A DNA stretch of 35,867 nucleotides from Gammaproteobacteria bacterium (GCA_009692245.1 SHZN01000005.1:1-35867); one strand, 5' to 3'; counted from the first letter of the stretch, positions 1 through 8,862 are shown. Notes: a model not told the origin generated them from the letters alone. A program made the numbers and translations.

Positions 1-768
1 GAGCGGCCCGCCGGTCAGGACGATGCGTTCGTAATCCAGACCGGACATCAGGATGGCCGCGCCCTGACCGATGCCGCCCAGCAGGTTTTCCATCGGCACG
101 AAGCAGTCTTCGAAAACGAGTTCGCTGGTGTCCGAGCCGCGCATGCCGAACTTGTCGAGTTTCTGCGCGCTCCTGTAGCCATTCATGCCGCGTTCGACGA
201 TGAATGCCGTGATGCCGGGTGCGCCGCTGCCGGGTTCGACGGTTGCGTAGACGACGGCCGTGTCGGCCTCCGGACCATTGGTGATCCACATCTTGCTGCC
301 ATTCAGCACGAAGCCGTCGCCACGGCGATCGGCCCGCGTGCGCATCGAGATGACATCGGATCCGGAGCCCGGCTCGCTCATCGCCAGTGCGCCGACATGC
401 TCACCGTTGATCAGCTGCGGGAGATAGCGGTGCTTCTGTGCGTCGTTCCCCCAGCGCCGTAGCTGGTTGACGCAGAGATTCGAATGCGCGCCATAAGACA
501 GTCCGACCGAGCCCGAGCAGCGACTGATCTCTTCCATCGCGATGACATGCTCGAGGTAGCCGAATCCGAGGCCGCCGAACTCCTCCGGCACAGTCATGCC
601 GAGGAGCCCCATCGCGCCCAATTCAGGCCACAGGTCGCGCGGGAACAGGTTGCTGCGGTCGATCTCGTCGGCGCGCGGCGCAATGCGGCGCAGGGCGAAT
701 TCGCGCACGGCACGGCGCAGGTCGTCGGCCCGCTCGCCGAGCTGGAAGTCGAAGTCCACCTGGAACAT
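1..768 (-). CDS. ivd: isovaleryl-CoA dehydrogenase, C-terminal part cut by window edge
   Basis: FAD-dependent acyl-CoA dehydrogenase that would oxidise isovaleryl-CoA to 3-methylcrotonyl-CoA in leucine breakdown, passing electrons to ETF. I translated the minus strand by hand because the ORF is open at the edge: 256 codons start at ATG 768, which has a clear GGAGGT ribosome site just upstream. Visible motifs are the family's [25 protein letters not shown] (flavin/substrate binding) and [10 protein letters not shown]. Near the edge is [12 protein letters not shown], whose Glu aligns with the catalytic base of isovaleryl-CoA dehydrogenases; that position separates them from short-chain relatives. 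The remaining C-terminal domain lies outside the window. It is transcribed divergently from the GntR regulator at 851, which probably controls it. Family assignment is firm; exact chain-length preference is inferred. Confidence 0.9.
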   Translation of the reverse strand, partial: MFQVDFDFQLGERADDLRRAVREFALRRIAPRADEIDRSNLFPRDLWPELGAMGLLGMTVPEEFGGLGFGYLEHVIAMEEISRCSGSVGLSYGAHSNLCVNQLRRWGNDAQKHRYLPQLINGEHVGALAMSEPGSGSDVISMRTRADRRGDGFVLNGSKMWITNGPEADTAVVYATVEPGSGAPGITAFIVERGMNGYRSAQKLDKFGMRGSDTSELVFEDCFVPMENLLGGIGQGAAILMSGLDYERIVLTGGPL

Positions 769-811
769 GGCACCTCCGGGGCGGCCTGTGCCCCCTTGTC
801 AGGCACATATT

Positions 812-824
812 ATTGTCCGACAAT
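812..824. promoter_or_regulatory. palindromic GntR/FadR-type operator
   Basis: ATTGTCCGACAAT is a perfect 6-bp inverted repeat around one central base, placed in the 82-bp gap between the divergent dehydrogenase and regulator genes. It fits the TNGTNNNACNA pattern described for FadR-subfamily GntR regulators. The likely ligand-responsive binder is the product of the adjacent gene at 851, which would repress both its own gene and the dehydrogenase. The palindrome is seen directly; the binding partner is inferred. Confidence 0.6.
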
Positions 825-850
825 CAGACAGGCAAGTTTGAGACGGAGAA

Positions 851-1597
851 GTGCGACCCGTGTTCGATCCGCTTGGTTATGCACCCGCCTACCTGCGCGT
901 TTCCGAAGCGATCCGGGACCGGATCTTGCGCCGTGACCTGAAGGAAGGGCAGGCGCTCCCGACCGAAACCGAGCTGGCACGCCAGTTCGAGGTCAACCGT
1001 TCGACCGTGCGCGAGGCGCTCCGCAAGCTCGAGAGCAGTGGCCTGCTGGGGCGGCGCGCAGGCGGGAAGAGGCTATATGTCACGCGGCCGACCCGAGAGT
1101 CGGTGGGCGGCGGCCTGTCGCAGGCCCTGGCCCTGCATGAAACACGGGTCGTGGACGTTTGGGAGGCACTGCAGGCCGTGCAGCCCGGCATCGCTCAGGC
1201 GGCGGCGCTACGCCGGACGCCTGCGGCGCTCGAGCGACTCGCGGCGGCAGCACGGCGCTTTGCGGGCCGGCGCGCCGATCGCGATCACGCGGTCGAGGAC
1301 GTGGCGGATTTTTTCAATGCCCTGGGGGAAGCCAGCGACAACCTGGTCTTCGTGCTACTGAATGAGCCCTTGTTGCGGCTGCTGAAGCCGAGCCTCGCCG
1401 TGATCATCGACCGCGTGGCTCAGGCGCGCGGCCGTATCGAGACCGCGCAAAAGCACATCGTGAATGCCGTCGCGGCGAAAGATTCGGAAACGGCCGCGGC
1501 CTGGATGACGCGCCATGTGCGCGACTTTCGCCGCGGCTACGAGGTGGCTGGCATTCCGCTGTCCTCGGAAGTCGGCCAGGACCTTGACGTCGCCTGA
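851..1597 (+). CDS. GntR-family transcriptional regulator, FadR/FCD subfamily
   Basis: A 248-residue regulator. Residues about 12-80 form the winged helix-turn-helix of GntR proteins (EGQALPTETELARQFEVNRS followed by TVREALRKLESSGLL). The rest is an all-helical ligand-binding domain of the FadR C-terminal (FCD) type, with HAVEDVADFF and a late HIVNAVAAKD segment that supplies the usual metal or ligand histidines. The start is GTG 851, chosen because ACGGAGAA lies directly upstream. The gene is divergent from an isovaleryl-CoA dehydrogenase and shares the palindrome at 812-824, so local control of branched-chain acyl-CoA use is likely. The effector cannot be read from sequence; an acyl-CoA or organic acid is plausible. 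Confidence 0.88.
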   Translation: MRPVFDPLGYAPAYLRVSEAIRDRILRRDLKEGQALPTETELARQFEVNRSTVREALRKLESSGLLGRRAGGKRLYVTRPTRESVGGGLSQALALHETRVVDVWEALQAVQPGIAQAAALRRTPAALERLAAAARRFAGRRADRDHAVEDVADFFNALGEASDNLVFVLLNEPLLRLLKPSLAVIIDRVAQARGRIETAQKHIVNAVAAKDSETAAAWMTRHVRDFRRGYEVAGIPLSSEVGQDLDVA

Positions 1598-1612
1598 GCC
1601 GGTCTCAGGCGA
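1590..1612. terminator. hairpin shared by two convergent stop codons
   Basis: TCGCCTGAG-CCGGT-CTCAGGCGA forms a 9-bp stem with a 5-base loop. The left arm contains the TGA of the GntR gene and the right arm contains the stop of the convergent thiolase gene. On the plus strand it is followed only by TTTCG, so it is a weak or Rho-assisted bidirectional terminator at best. Confidence 0.45.
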
Positions 1613-2786
1613 TTTCGACTGCAATGGCCGTGGCTTCGCCGCCGCCGATACAAAGCGCGGCGATGCCGCGTTTCTTGCCGCGCTTGATCAAGGCATGCAG
1701 GAGTGTCGTCATGATGCGCGCGCCCGTGGCGCCGATCGGATGGCCCAGCGCGCAGGCGCCGCCATTCACATTAACGCGGTCGTGTGAGATGCCGATGTCC
1801 TTCATCGAAGCCATGGTCACGACCGCAAAGGCTTCGTTGACCTCAAAGAGATCGACATCGTCCGCGCGCCAGCCGGCCTGCTTCAGGACCCTGGCGATGG
1901 CGCCCGCCGGTGCGGTCGTGAACCACTCGGGTGCATGAGCGAAGCTTGCATGCGCAACGATGCGCGCAATGGGCTTGAGACCTGCGCCAGCCGCCGCCTG
2001 CGGGCTCGCGAGCAGGAGCGCCGCCGCGCCATCGGCAATGGACGACGAACTCGCCGCCGTGACCGTGCCGTCCTTGGCGAATGCGGGCTTGAGATTCGGG
2101 ATCTTTTCGATCGAGACGGCGAATGGCGTCTCATCGCGCGCCACGATTCGCTCGCCCTTGCGATCGGTGATCGTGACGGGCGCGATTTCAGTTTCAAATG
2201 CCTTCGATTCAACGGCCGCAAGTGCGCGACGCACCGATTCCGCCGCGAATGCGTCCTGGTCGGCGCGCGTGAAGCCGTACTTGGCTGCGGTCGCATCGGC
2301 GAAGCAGCCCATCAGCTTGCCGTCCCAGGGACTCTGCAGGCCGTCGTAGAACATGTGGTCGATAATCTCGCCATGACCCATGCGATATCCCGCGCGGGCC
2401 TTCAGCAGCAAATATGGTGCGTTTGTCATGGACTCCATGCCGCCCGCCAGCACCAACGAGGCGCCACCGGCTGCGATCTGGTCGGAGGCGAGCATCACGG
2501 CTTTCATGCCGGATCCGCACATCTTGTTGACCGTGGTGGCCGGGACCGAAATCGGCACACCGGCGGCGATCGCCGCCTGGCGTGCCGGCGCCTGGCCCAG
2601 GCCGGCCGGCAGCACACAGCCCATAACGACTTCATCGATGGTGGCCGGATCGACACCGGCGGTCGCGATGGCGGCGCGCAGCGCGGTAGCGCCAAGGGCA
2701 GGGGCCGCGACCGCCGCGAATGCCCCCAGCATTGAGCCGATCGGTGTACGCCGTGCGGCCAGAATGACGACCGAATTTTGAGTCAT
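1605..2786 (-). CDS. acetyl-CoA C-acyltransferase (thiolase)
   Basis: Thiolase of 393 residues, the normal length, that cleaves 3-ketoacyl-CoA with CoA or condenses two acetyl-CoA. The nucleophilic cysteine sits in VNKMCGSGMKAV (about residue 90). The C-terminal half carries GGACALGHPIGATGAR with the catalytic histidine and CIGGGEATA with the second cysteine. I start at ATG 2786 (MTQNSVVILAARRTP) rather than at the upstream codon of the ORF track, because thiolases begin at this point and an AGGA lies 8 bases upstream. It converges on the GntR gene. With the isovaleryl-CoA dehydrogenase and IcmF nearby, a role in branched-chain or short-chain acyl-CoA breakdown is likely, but whether it is degradative (FadA-like) or acetoacetyl-CoA specific (AtoB/PhaA-like) is not settled. 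Confidence 0.92.
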   Translation of the reverse strand: MTQNSVVILAARRTPIGSMLGAFAAVAAPALGATALRAAIATAGVDPATIDEVVMGCVLPAGLGQAPARQAAIAAGVPISVPATTVNKMCGSGMKAVMLASDQIAAGGASLVLAGGMESMTNAPYLLLKARAGYRMGHGEIIDHMFYDGLQSPWDGKLMGCFADATAAKYGFTRADQDAFAAESVRRALAAVESKAFETEIAPVTITDRKGERIVARDETPFAVSIEKIPNLKPAFAKDGTVTAASSSSIADGAAALLLASPQAAAGAGLKPIARIVAHASFAHAPEWFTTAPAGAIARVLKQAGWRADDVDLFEVNEAFAVVTMASMKDIGISHDRVNVNGGACALGHPIGATGARIMTTLLHALIKRGKKRGIAALCIGGGEATAIAVEIA

Positions 2787-2867
2787 GTAATTGATCCTGC
2801 TGGTATTTATAGCCACCGTATCGCACTGCACCATGACGCATTGTGCGGGATTTCGTTGCGGATCCCT

Positions 2868-3422
2868 TCATTTTGCCATGCAAAAAGAAAAGTGTCGCGG
2901 CCCAATGGGCCAGCCCCCGGCCGGCAGGCCACCGCGCTCGGCGATCGTGTGCAGGGTCAGGGCCGTCACGACGATGATTTCGAGATCGTTGATCGCCCCG
3001 GAGGCCTGCAGGGCACGGATCATTTCAAAGCCGTCGATACCCGGCATGCGCAGGTCGGTGATCAGGAGGTCGGGCCGCGCCGAGCCGATGCGAACCAGCG
3101 CATCGAAACCGCTTGGCACGCTTTGCAGTTCACTGGGCAGGCCCCAGGATCCCAGATGCAACTCGAACAAACGGCGGAAATCCGGCTCGTCCTCGACGAT
3201 CAGGACCTGGTAACTATCGCTTTCGGCGCGCCGCGCAAGTTCGCCGCCGCGCATGCGCAGCAACTCCTCGACCGACGACAGCAGGATCGGGCGGTGGCCG
3301 CCAGGGGTCTTCCACGCGGGCAGCACACCGCCCTCGGACCACAATTGCACGGTGCGCAGCGATACGCCCAGGCGTTCCGCAGCCGCACGGGTCGAAAAGA
3401 CGTCCTGTTCGGCTTGTTCCAA
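2868..3422 (-). CDS. MerR/excisionase-type HTH fused to a shortened response-regulator receiver domain
   Basis: A 184-residue two-domain protein. Residues about 8-55 are a MerR/excisionase-like helix-turn-helix (STRAAAERLGVSLRTVQLW, then the wing KTPGGHR). Residues about 72-165 are a CheY-like receiver (VLIVEDEPDFRRLF with the acidic pocket, LLITDLRMPGIDG with the phospho-acceptor Asp, IIVVTA with the conserved Thr). After ERGGLPAG the protein ends in a low-complexity tail; the conserved Lys-Pro of beta-5 and helix 5 cannot be found in this or the other two frames. The domain is therefore truncated or diverged. The start is a TTG with only a distant GGGAG; a different start is possible. No histidine kinase is adjacent. 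Fusions of this kind are known as orphan regulators; the target here is unknown. Confidence 0.75.
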   Translation of the reverse strand: MEQAEQDVFSTRAAAERLGVSLRTVQLWSEGGVLPAWKTPGGHRPILLSSVEELLRMRGGELARRAESDSYQVLIVEDEPDFRRLFELHLGSWGLPSELQSVPSGFDALVRIGSARPDLLITDLRMPGIDGFEMIRALQASGAINDLEIIVVTALTLHTIAERGGLPAGGWPIGPRHFSFCMAK

Positions 3423-3524
3423 CTGGTCTGCCGCACTCCCTGCAATCAGTTGTTCCCGACGACCTTCATGACAGCATCAGTCGGCCCTCGAATGCAATCA
3501 ACCCGCGCGCCGGGCAGGCACAAT

Positions 3525-3552
3525 TTGAGCCGACCCCGGCTGCCGTTACACT
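3525..3552 (+). promoter_or_regulatory. probable sigma-70 promoter for icmF
   Basis: TTGAGC, 16 bases, then TACACT, ending 27 bases before the ATG at 3580. The spacing and hexamers are a fair match to the sigma-70 consensus. It lies in the divergent gap between the HTH-receiver gene and icmF, so it may be controlled by that regulator. Prediction by eye only. Confidence 0.4.
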
Positions 3553-3579
3553 GTCCCCTCGGTCCTCTGGAGGTCCGCG

Positions 3580-6500
3580 ATGAGCAGTCCGGCCGAACGC
3601 ATCGACAGGGACGCCGACCCGGCGCGCTGGCCGCTGCGCTTCGTCAGCGCTGCCTCGCTGTTCGACGGCCATGACGCCGCGATCAACATCATCCGCCGGA
3701 TACTGCAGGCGCATGGCGCCGAGGTGATCCACCTGGGCCACAACCGCAGCGTGGCCGATATCGTTCGCGCAGCGATCCAAGAGGATGCTGATGGCGTCGC
3801 GGTCAGCAGCTACCAGGGCGGTCACAACGAATATTTCCGCTACATGGTGGACATGCTGCGCGAGCGTGGTGCGGGCCACATCAAGGTCGTGGTGGGCGGG
3901 GGCGGCACGATCGCGGCGCATGAAATCGAGGAACTCGAGGCCTATGGCATCGAGAAGATATACACGCCCGACGACGGCCTGCGCCTGGGCCTCGACGGAA
4001 TGATCAGCGACGTGTTCCGCAGGGTGCAAAGCGGGGCGAGGCCGGCATTCGACTGCAACGCCGTCTCGGCGGACGATCCCGTGGGACTCGCGCGCGCCAT
4101 TTCTGCACTGGAGCAGGGTAGCAACGAGGCGCTGGTGACGAGGATCCGCAGTCTTGCCGCCAAGACTGTGAATCGGCCGCCGGTGCTCGGCATCACCGGC
4201 ACGGGCGGGGCGGGCAAGTCCTCGCTGACGGACGAGATCCTGAACCGGATCGTGCGTTTCTTCCCGGACCGCAAGGTTGCCATCGTCGCGATGGACCCGA
4301 CTCAGCGGCGCTCGGGCGGGGCGCTCCTGGGCGACCGCATCCGCATGAACTCGCTCGCGAACGAGCAACTTTTCATGCGCTCGCTCGCAACGCGGCGCCA
4401 GCACCTGGCAACGAGCGCGGTGCTCGCGGACACGGTGCAGTTGCTGAAAACCGCCGGATTCGACCTGATCGTCATCGAGACTGCGGGCATCGGCCAGAGC
4501 GACACCGAGATCGTGGATCTGGTGGACCTCTCGATGTACGTGATGACGAGCGACTACGGCGCGGCGAGCCAGCTCGAGAAGATCGACATGCTGGACTTCG
4601 CGGATTTTATTGCGCTCAACAAGTTCGAGAAGCGCGGCGCTGAGGATGCCCTGCGCGACGTGCGAAAACAGTTGGCGCGCAACCGGAAGCTCTTCAAGAC
4701 GCCGCCCGAGCAGCTGCCGGTCTACCCGACCATCGCGAGCCAGTTCAATGACGCGGGTGTCAACACATTGTTTGCCGCGCTCTGCGCAAAGCTTCACGAG
4801 CAATGGGGCCGCCTGAGGCCTTGGCAGCCCGAAGGGCTCGCACCGCTCGGCCCGCCACATCGCCAGGCGGTCATCCCGGGCGAGCGCGTGCGCTATCTGG
4901 CGGAGATTGCCGCTGACGGGCGCAAGGCGCATCAGGGGGCGCTTACTGCCGCGGAAGCGGCAAGTCGCGCGCATGGTCTGCATCGTGCGATGACCGCGGC
5001 CGGTGATCCTGCGCTTCCGGGCCCGCTCGATCGTTATCCGGAGGCGGGGTTGCGGGACGCCGACGGCGCAATGCAGAAACTGCGGCGCGAATACAACGCG
5101 GCACTCGACGCGGTCGGGCCAGAGGGCATCGCGCTGCTGAAGGCCTGGCCAGAGCGTGACGCGGCCGCTACCGCAGACGAATACAGTTACAAGGTCCGCG
5201 ACCGTGAAGTGCGCGGCGCGAATTACACCGAGTCGCTATCGCATCTGAAGCTTCCGAAGATCGCGACTCCACGGTATCGCGATTGGGGCGACCTTCTCGC
5301 GTACCTGCTGACCGAGAATCTGCCCGGCTCCTATCCGTACACCGGTGGCATCTATCCGTATCGACGCGAGGACGAGGATCCGACCCGCATGTTCGCGGGC
5401 GAGGGCATGGCGGAGCGCACGAACCGGCGTTTCCATTACGTCGCTGCTGGGCACAAGGGCGCGCGGCTCTCGACCGCCTTCGATTCGACCACGCTTTACG
5501 GCGAGGACCCCGACGAACGTCCCGACATCTACGGCCGCATCGGCAATTCGGGTGTCTCGATCGCGACACTTGACGACATGAAGCGCCTGTATTCCGGATT
5601 TGACCTCTGCGCGCCGTCGACATCTGTCTCGATGACGATCCATGGCCCGGCGCCGATGATCCTCGCAATGTTCATGAATACCGCCGTGGACCAGCAGGTC
5701 GAGCGGCAGCTGCGGGAGAGCGGCGGCTGGGCGGCCGCCGAGGCGAAGATTGCAAGGCTCTTCGCGGGCCGCGAGCGGCCGCGCTACCGCGGCGAATTGC
5801 CGCCCGGCCACGATGGCAGCGGCCTCGGGCTGCTGGGCGTCAGCGGCGATCTGCTGTTTGACGGCGAAACTTACGGAAAGATCCGCGCCGATGCGCTTGC
5901 GAAAGTGCGCGGCACGGTGCAGGCCGATATCCTGAAGGAGGACCAGGCCCAGAACACCTGCATCTTCTCGACCGAGTTCGCGCTCAGGATGATGGGCGAC
6001 ATGCAGCAGTTCTTCATCGACAATCGCGTGCGGAATTTCTATTCGGTGTCGATCTCGGGCTATCACATCGCGGAAGCCGGCGCGAACCCGGTCTCGCAAC
6101 TCGCATTCACGCTCGCGAACGGCTTCACGATCGTCGAGTACTACCTTTCGCGAGGCATGAAGATCGACGACTTCGCGCCGAACCTGTCGTTCTTCTTCTC
6201 GAATGGCATGGATCCCGAATACGCCGTGATTGGGCGTGTCGCGCGCCGCATCTGGGCGCGTGCGATGCGCGATCATTACGGCGCCGGACCGCGCAGCCAG
6301 ATGCTGAAATACCACGTGCAGACGTCCGGGCGCTCGCTGCATGCGCGCGAGATCCAGTTCAATGACATCCGCACGACGCTGCAGGCGATGTATGCGCTCT
6401 TTGACAGCTGCAACAGCCTGCACACCAATGCCTATGACGAGGCGATCACGACGCCGACCGAGGAAAGCGTGCGCCGCGCGGTCGCGATCCAGCTGATCAT

Positions 6501-7010
6501 CGCGCGCGAGCTTGGCCTCAATCAGAACCAGAATCCCTGGCAGGGATCATTCGCGCTCGAGCGGCTGACCGAAGTGGTAGAGGAAGCCGTCTACCGGGAA
6601 TTCGAGAGCATCTCGGAGCGTGGCGGCGTGCTGGGTGCGATGGAGACCATGTACCAGCGTGGCAAGATCCAGGAAGAATCGCTCTACTACGAGCACAAGA
6701 AGCACGACGGCAGCCTGCCCATCGTCGGCGTCAACACGTTCCTGCCTGAGCATGCGAATCCCGACGAGAACCGGCATGCCGAGCTGATCCGCTCGACCGA
6801 GATGGAAAGCAGGCGCAGGTTTTCGCGGTACGCGCGTTCAACGATGCCCATGGGTCCGCGCAGGGCGCTGCTCTCGATCGATTGCAGGCTTCGGCGGCCA
6901 CGGCCGGAAATGTGTTCGGCGAACTCATGGAGACCGTGAAATCGGCTTCACTCGGACGCATCTCTCGCGCGCTTTACGCCGTCGGGGGCCAATACTGCCG
7001 CAACATGTGA
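3580..7010 (+). CDS. icmF: fused isobutyryl-CoA mutase IcmF, with one frameshift near 6806
   Basis: Coenzyme B12-dependent mutase that interconverts isobutyryl-CoA and n-butyryl-CoA, joining cobalamin domain, G-protein chaperone and mutase in one chain. Residues about 20-150 are the B12 domain, with DGHDAA carrying the cobalt-binding His. Walker A (GTGGAGKS) is at about 207-214, with ETAGIGQSD after it. The mutase barrel runs from about 560 (TRMFAGEGMAERTNRRFHYV, NSGVSIATLDD, FDLCAPSTSVSM). The ORF track ends at 6939 with a nonsense tail after RSTEMES. Reading the next frame from base 6810 gives QAQVFAVRAFNDAHG... to GGQYCRNM and a stop at 7010, the expected IcmF C-terminus. One A missing from GGAAAGC (6804-6810) explains this and restores MEKQAQVF, for 1143 residues. 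The start ATG has GGAGGT upstream. Either a real lesion or a homopolymer sequencing error. Confidence 0.93.
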
Positions 7011-7012
7011 AG

Positions 7013-7723
7013 CTAGAGCAGGGGCTCCGGCAGCGCCGCCGCGATCTGCTCGCGCGCGGCATCACGCACCGTGGCCGCGACCACGCCCGGAGCGGCTGTC
7101 ATCGGCGCAAGCGCCTCGACCTCGATTCGCGACCAGCGCGGCACGAAGGTTTTCGCGTGCAGCGCGCGACGGGTGCCACGGATGGCGACCGGTGCGACCG
7201 GCACGCCGGCGCGTGCCGCGGTCACGAATGCCCCGGTATGGAAGCGCGCAACGCCCGTCTGCGCGCCGAATGTCCCTTCGGGAAAGAATGCGACCGACTG
7301 ACCCTGACTCACGGCGCGCAGGATGCGCCGCGCGTCGTTGGCGCCCTCGTGGCGGTTGCTGCGGTCGACAAATTGATGACCGAGCCGCCGCAGCAGCAGC
7401 CCCACCACCGGTATGCGCGACGCCTCCTTCTTGATCACGAATGCGAAGCGCGGCGGCAAAACCGCGAACAGCAGGGGCCCGTCGAGGTAGCTCGCGTGAT
7501 TCGCGACCACGATGCAAGGGCCTGCCGGCAGGCGGTCCATGCCGATCCGGTGGACGGGCAGGCCACATAGCAGGAAGTACGCGCGGCAAATGAGGCCGGC
7601 CGCGCTGCGGCGCAGCGAGAGCCTCGGCAAGGCGAGCACGGGCAAGGCGGCGATCAACAGCAGCAGGACCACCAGCAGCCAGGCGTAGACGCCCCAGACC
7701 AGGCGCAGCGGATTGGCGGTCAT
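7013..7723 (-). CDS. plsC: 1-acyl-sn-glycerol-3-phosphate acyltransferase
   Basis: Membrane acyltransferase of the PlsC family that adds the second acyl chain to lysophosphatidic acid. An N-terminal hydrophobic segment (YAWLLVVLLLLIAALPVLAL) anchors it. Motif I is NHASYLDGP (the HX4D catalytic pair), followed by FVIKKEASRIPVVG, then motif III FFPEGTFG and motif IV VPVAPVAIRG. I choose ATG 7723, giving 236 residues, with a GGGAAG upstream, over the GTG at 7744 in the ORF track. It converges on icmF with only two bases between the stops, and diverges from xerD. Substrate acyl preference is not readable; related LPLAT enzymes acylate other lysolipids. Confidence 0.88.
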   Translation of the reverse strand: MTANPLRLVWGVYAWLLVVLLLLIAALPVLALPRLSLRRSAAGLICRAYFLLCGLPVHRIGMDRLPAGPCIVVANHASYLDGPLLFAVLPPRFAFVIKKEASRIPVVGLLLRRLGHQFVDRSNRHEGANDARRILRAVSQGQSVAFFPEGTFGAQTGVARFHTGAFVTAARAGVPVAPVAIRGTRRALHAKTFVPRWSRIEVEALAPMTAAPGVVAATVRDAAREQIAAALPEPLL

Positions 7724-7792
7724 CGCTTCCCGCCGGCCGGCCACCGGGGGTACTGTGAACTGGTTCCGGTTATGTTAATGGTCATTGTCGTA

Positions 7793-7808
7793 TGTGAGAC
7801 CGGTCACG
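7793..7808. promoter_or_regulatory. possible CRP/Vfr-like site between plsC and xerD
   Basis: TGTGA-GACCGG-TCACG matches nine of ten bases of the TGTGA-N6-TCACA dyad. It lies in the divergent 173-bp gap between plsC and xerD. I saw no convincing promoter at a fixed distance, so this may be chance. Confidence 0.3.
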
Positions 7809-7896
7809 TTCGATCACCTCGGAGGCAAACCATACTGCGTCCGCATTCTGTCGCACAGGCCCGTCGCCTGCCATAACGCGCCAGCAGGGCAAGTAA

Positions 7897-8856
7897 ATGA
7901 GCGCAGCCATGAAGTCCTCGACATCGGTACGCGCCGCGACGCTCGCGGCCGCTGAAGCGGCGGGCGACTCCGTCAAGCCGATGATCGTCCGTTTCCTCGA
8001 CGCAGTCTGGATGGAGCGCGGACTTTCGCCAAATACGCTCGCCGCCTACCGGGCCGACCTCACGGCGCTGTCGCGCTGGTTGCGTAAGCGCGGCACGGCG
8101 CTCACGCACACGACGCGCAATGACCTGCTTGCATTTATCGCCTGGCGTGTCGAGACGGGCGCGCGGCCGCGCTCCACGGCGCGCCAGCTGTCGAGTTTCC
8201 GCCGCTTCTTCCGCTACCTGGTGCGTGAGGGCGTCGTCAAGGAAGATCCCACCGCCCAGATCGCGATGCCGAAGATTGGCCGCTCGTTGCCGCAGTCGCT
8301 GACCGAAGCTCAGGTGGACGCACTGCTGGCTGCACCGCTGACCAGCGATCCGCTCGGCTACCGCGACCGCGCGATGCTCGAGGTGCTTTACGCGACCGGC
8401 CTGCGGGTTTCCGAACTCGTGAGTCTCAGGCACGGCCAGGTCAACCAGAATCAGGGCGTGATCCGCATCGTCGGCAAGGGCAATCGCGAGCGGCTCATTC
8501 CGCTCGGCGAGGAAGCCGTGCGCTGGCTCGGCGATTTCGTGCGCGGCGCGCGCAGCGAGATCCTGCTCGACCGCCAGACCGATCACCTGTTCCCGACCCG
8601 ACGCGGCGACCGCATGACCCGCCAGGCCTTCTGGCACATCATCAAGCGTTATGCGAAGAAGGCCGGCATCGAAAAGGAATTGTCGCCGCACACGCTGCGC
8701 CACGCCTTCGCGACCCACCTGCTGAATCACGGCGCCGACCTGCGGGTCGTGCAGATGCTGCTGGGTCACAGCGACCTCTCTACGACCCAGATCTATACGC
8801 ACGTCGCGCGCGAGCGAATGAAAGAATTGCACGCGCAGCACCACCCGCGCGGCTGA
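7897..8856 (+). CDS. xerD: site-specific tyrosine recombinase XerD
   Basis: Chromosome dimer resolution recombinase that acts with XerC at dif under FtsK control. The 319 residues include a SAM-like core-binding domain (about 28-115: FLDAVWMERGLSPNTLAAYR) and a catalytic domain with all expected residues: Arg in ATGLRVSEL, Lys in VGKGNRER, His-Arg in HTLRHAFATHLL, His in LLGHSDLSTTQ and nucleophile Tyr in IYTHV. It has about 20 extra N-terminal residues relative to E. coli XerD. The start ATG 7897 has CAGGG upstream. The xerD-dsbC order is the one conserved in gammaproteobacteria, which argues for the housekeeping XerD rather than a phage or island integrase. Confidence 0.93.
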   Translation: MSAAMKSSTSVRAATLAAAEAAGDSVKPMIVRFLDAVWMERGLSPNTLAAYRADLTALSRWLRKRGTALTHTTRNDLLAFIAWRVETGARPRSTARQLSSFRRFFRYLVREGVVKEDPTAQIAMPKIGRSLPQSLTEAQVDALLAAPLTSDPLGYRDRAMLEVLYATGLRVSELVSLRHGQVNQNQGVIRIVGKGNRERLIPLGEEAVRWLGDFVRGARSEILLDRQTDHLFPTRRGDRMTRQAFWHIIKRYAKKAGIEKELSPHTLRHAFATHLLNHGADLRVVQMLLGHSDLSTTQIYTHVARERMKELHAQHHPRG

Positions 8857-8862
8857 TAGAAT
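8854..8862 (+). promoter_or_regulatory. extended -10 promoter for dsbC
   Basis: TGATAGAAT, an extended -10 element (TGn plus TAGAAT), overlaps the xerD stop codon and lies 66 bases before the chosen dsbC start. No good -35 is seen at 17 bases, as is usual for extended -10 promoters. The same TAGAAT hexamer recurs before trmJ and ndk. Confidence 0.4.

Noticed and set aside
3466-4983. 505-residue minus-strand ORF opposite icmF
   Set aside because: Antisense shadow of a GC-rich gene; His/Arg/Asp-rich, no family motif, and the plus strand has clear IcmF domains.
5236-6423. 395-residue minus-strand ORF opposite the icmF mutase domain
   Set aside because: Antisense shadow with biased composition and no recognisable domain.
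7897-8856. xerD as the integrase of the 4.7-kb insert
   Set aside because: It is 6 kb away, outside the repeats, and has the conserved xerD-dsbC context of the housekeeping gene.
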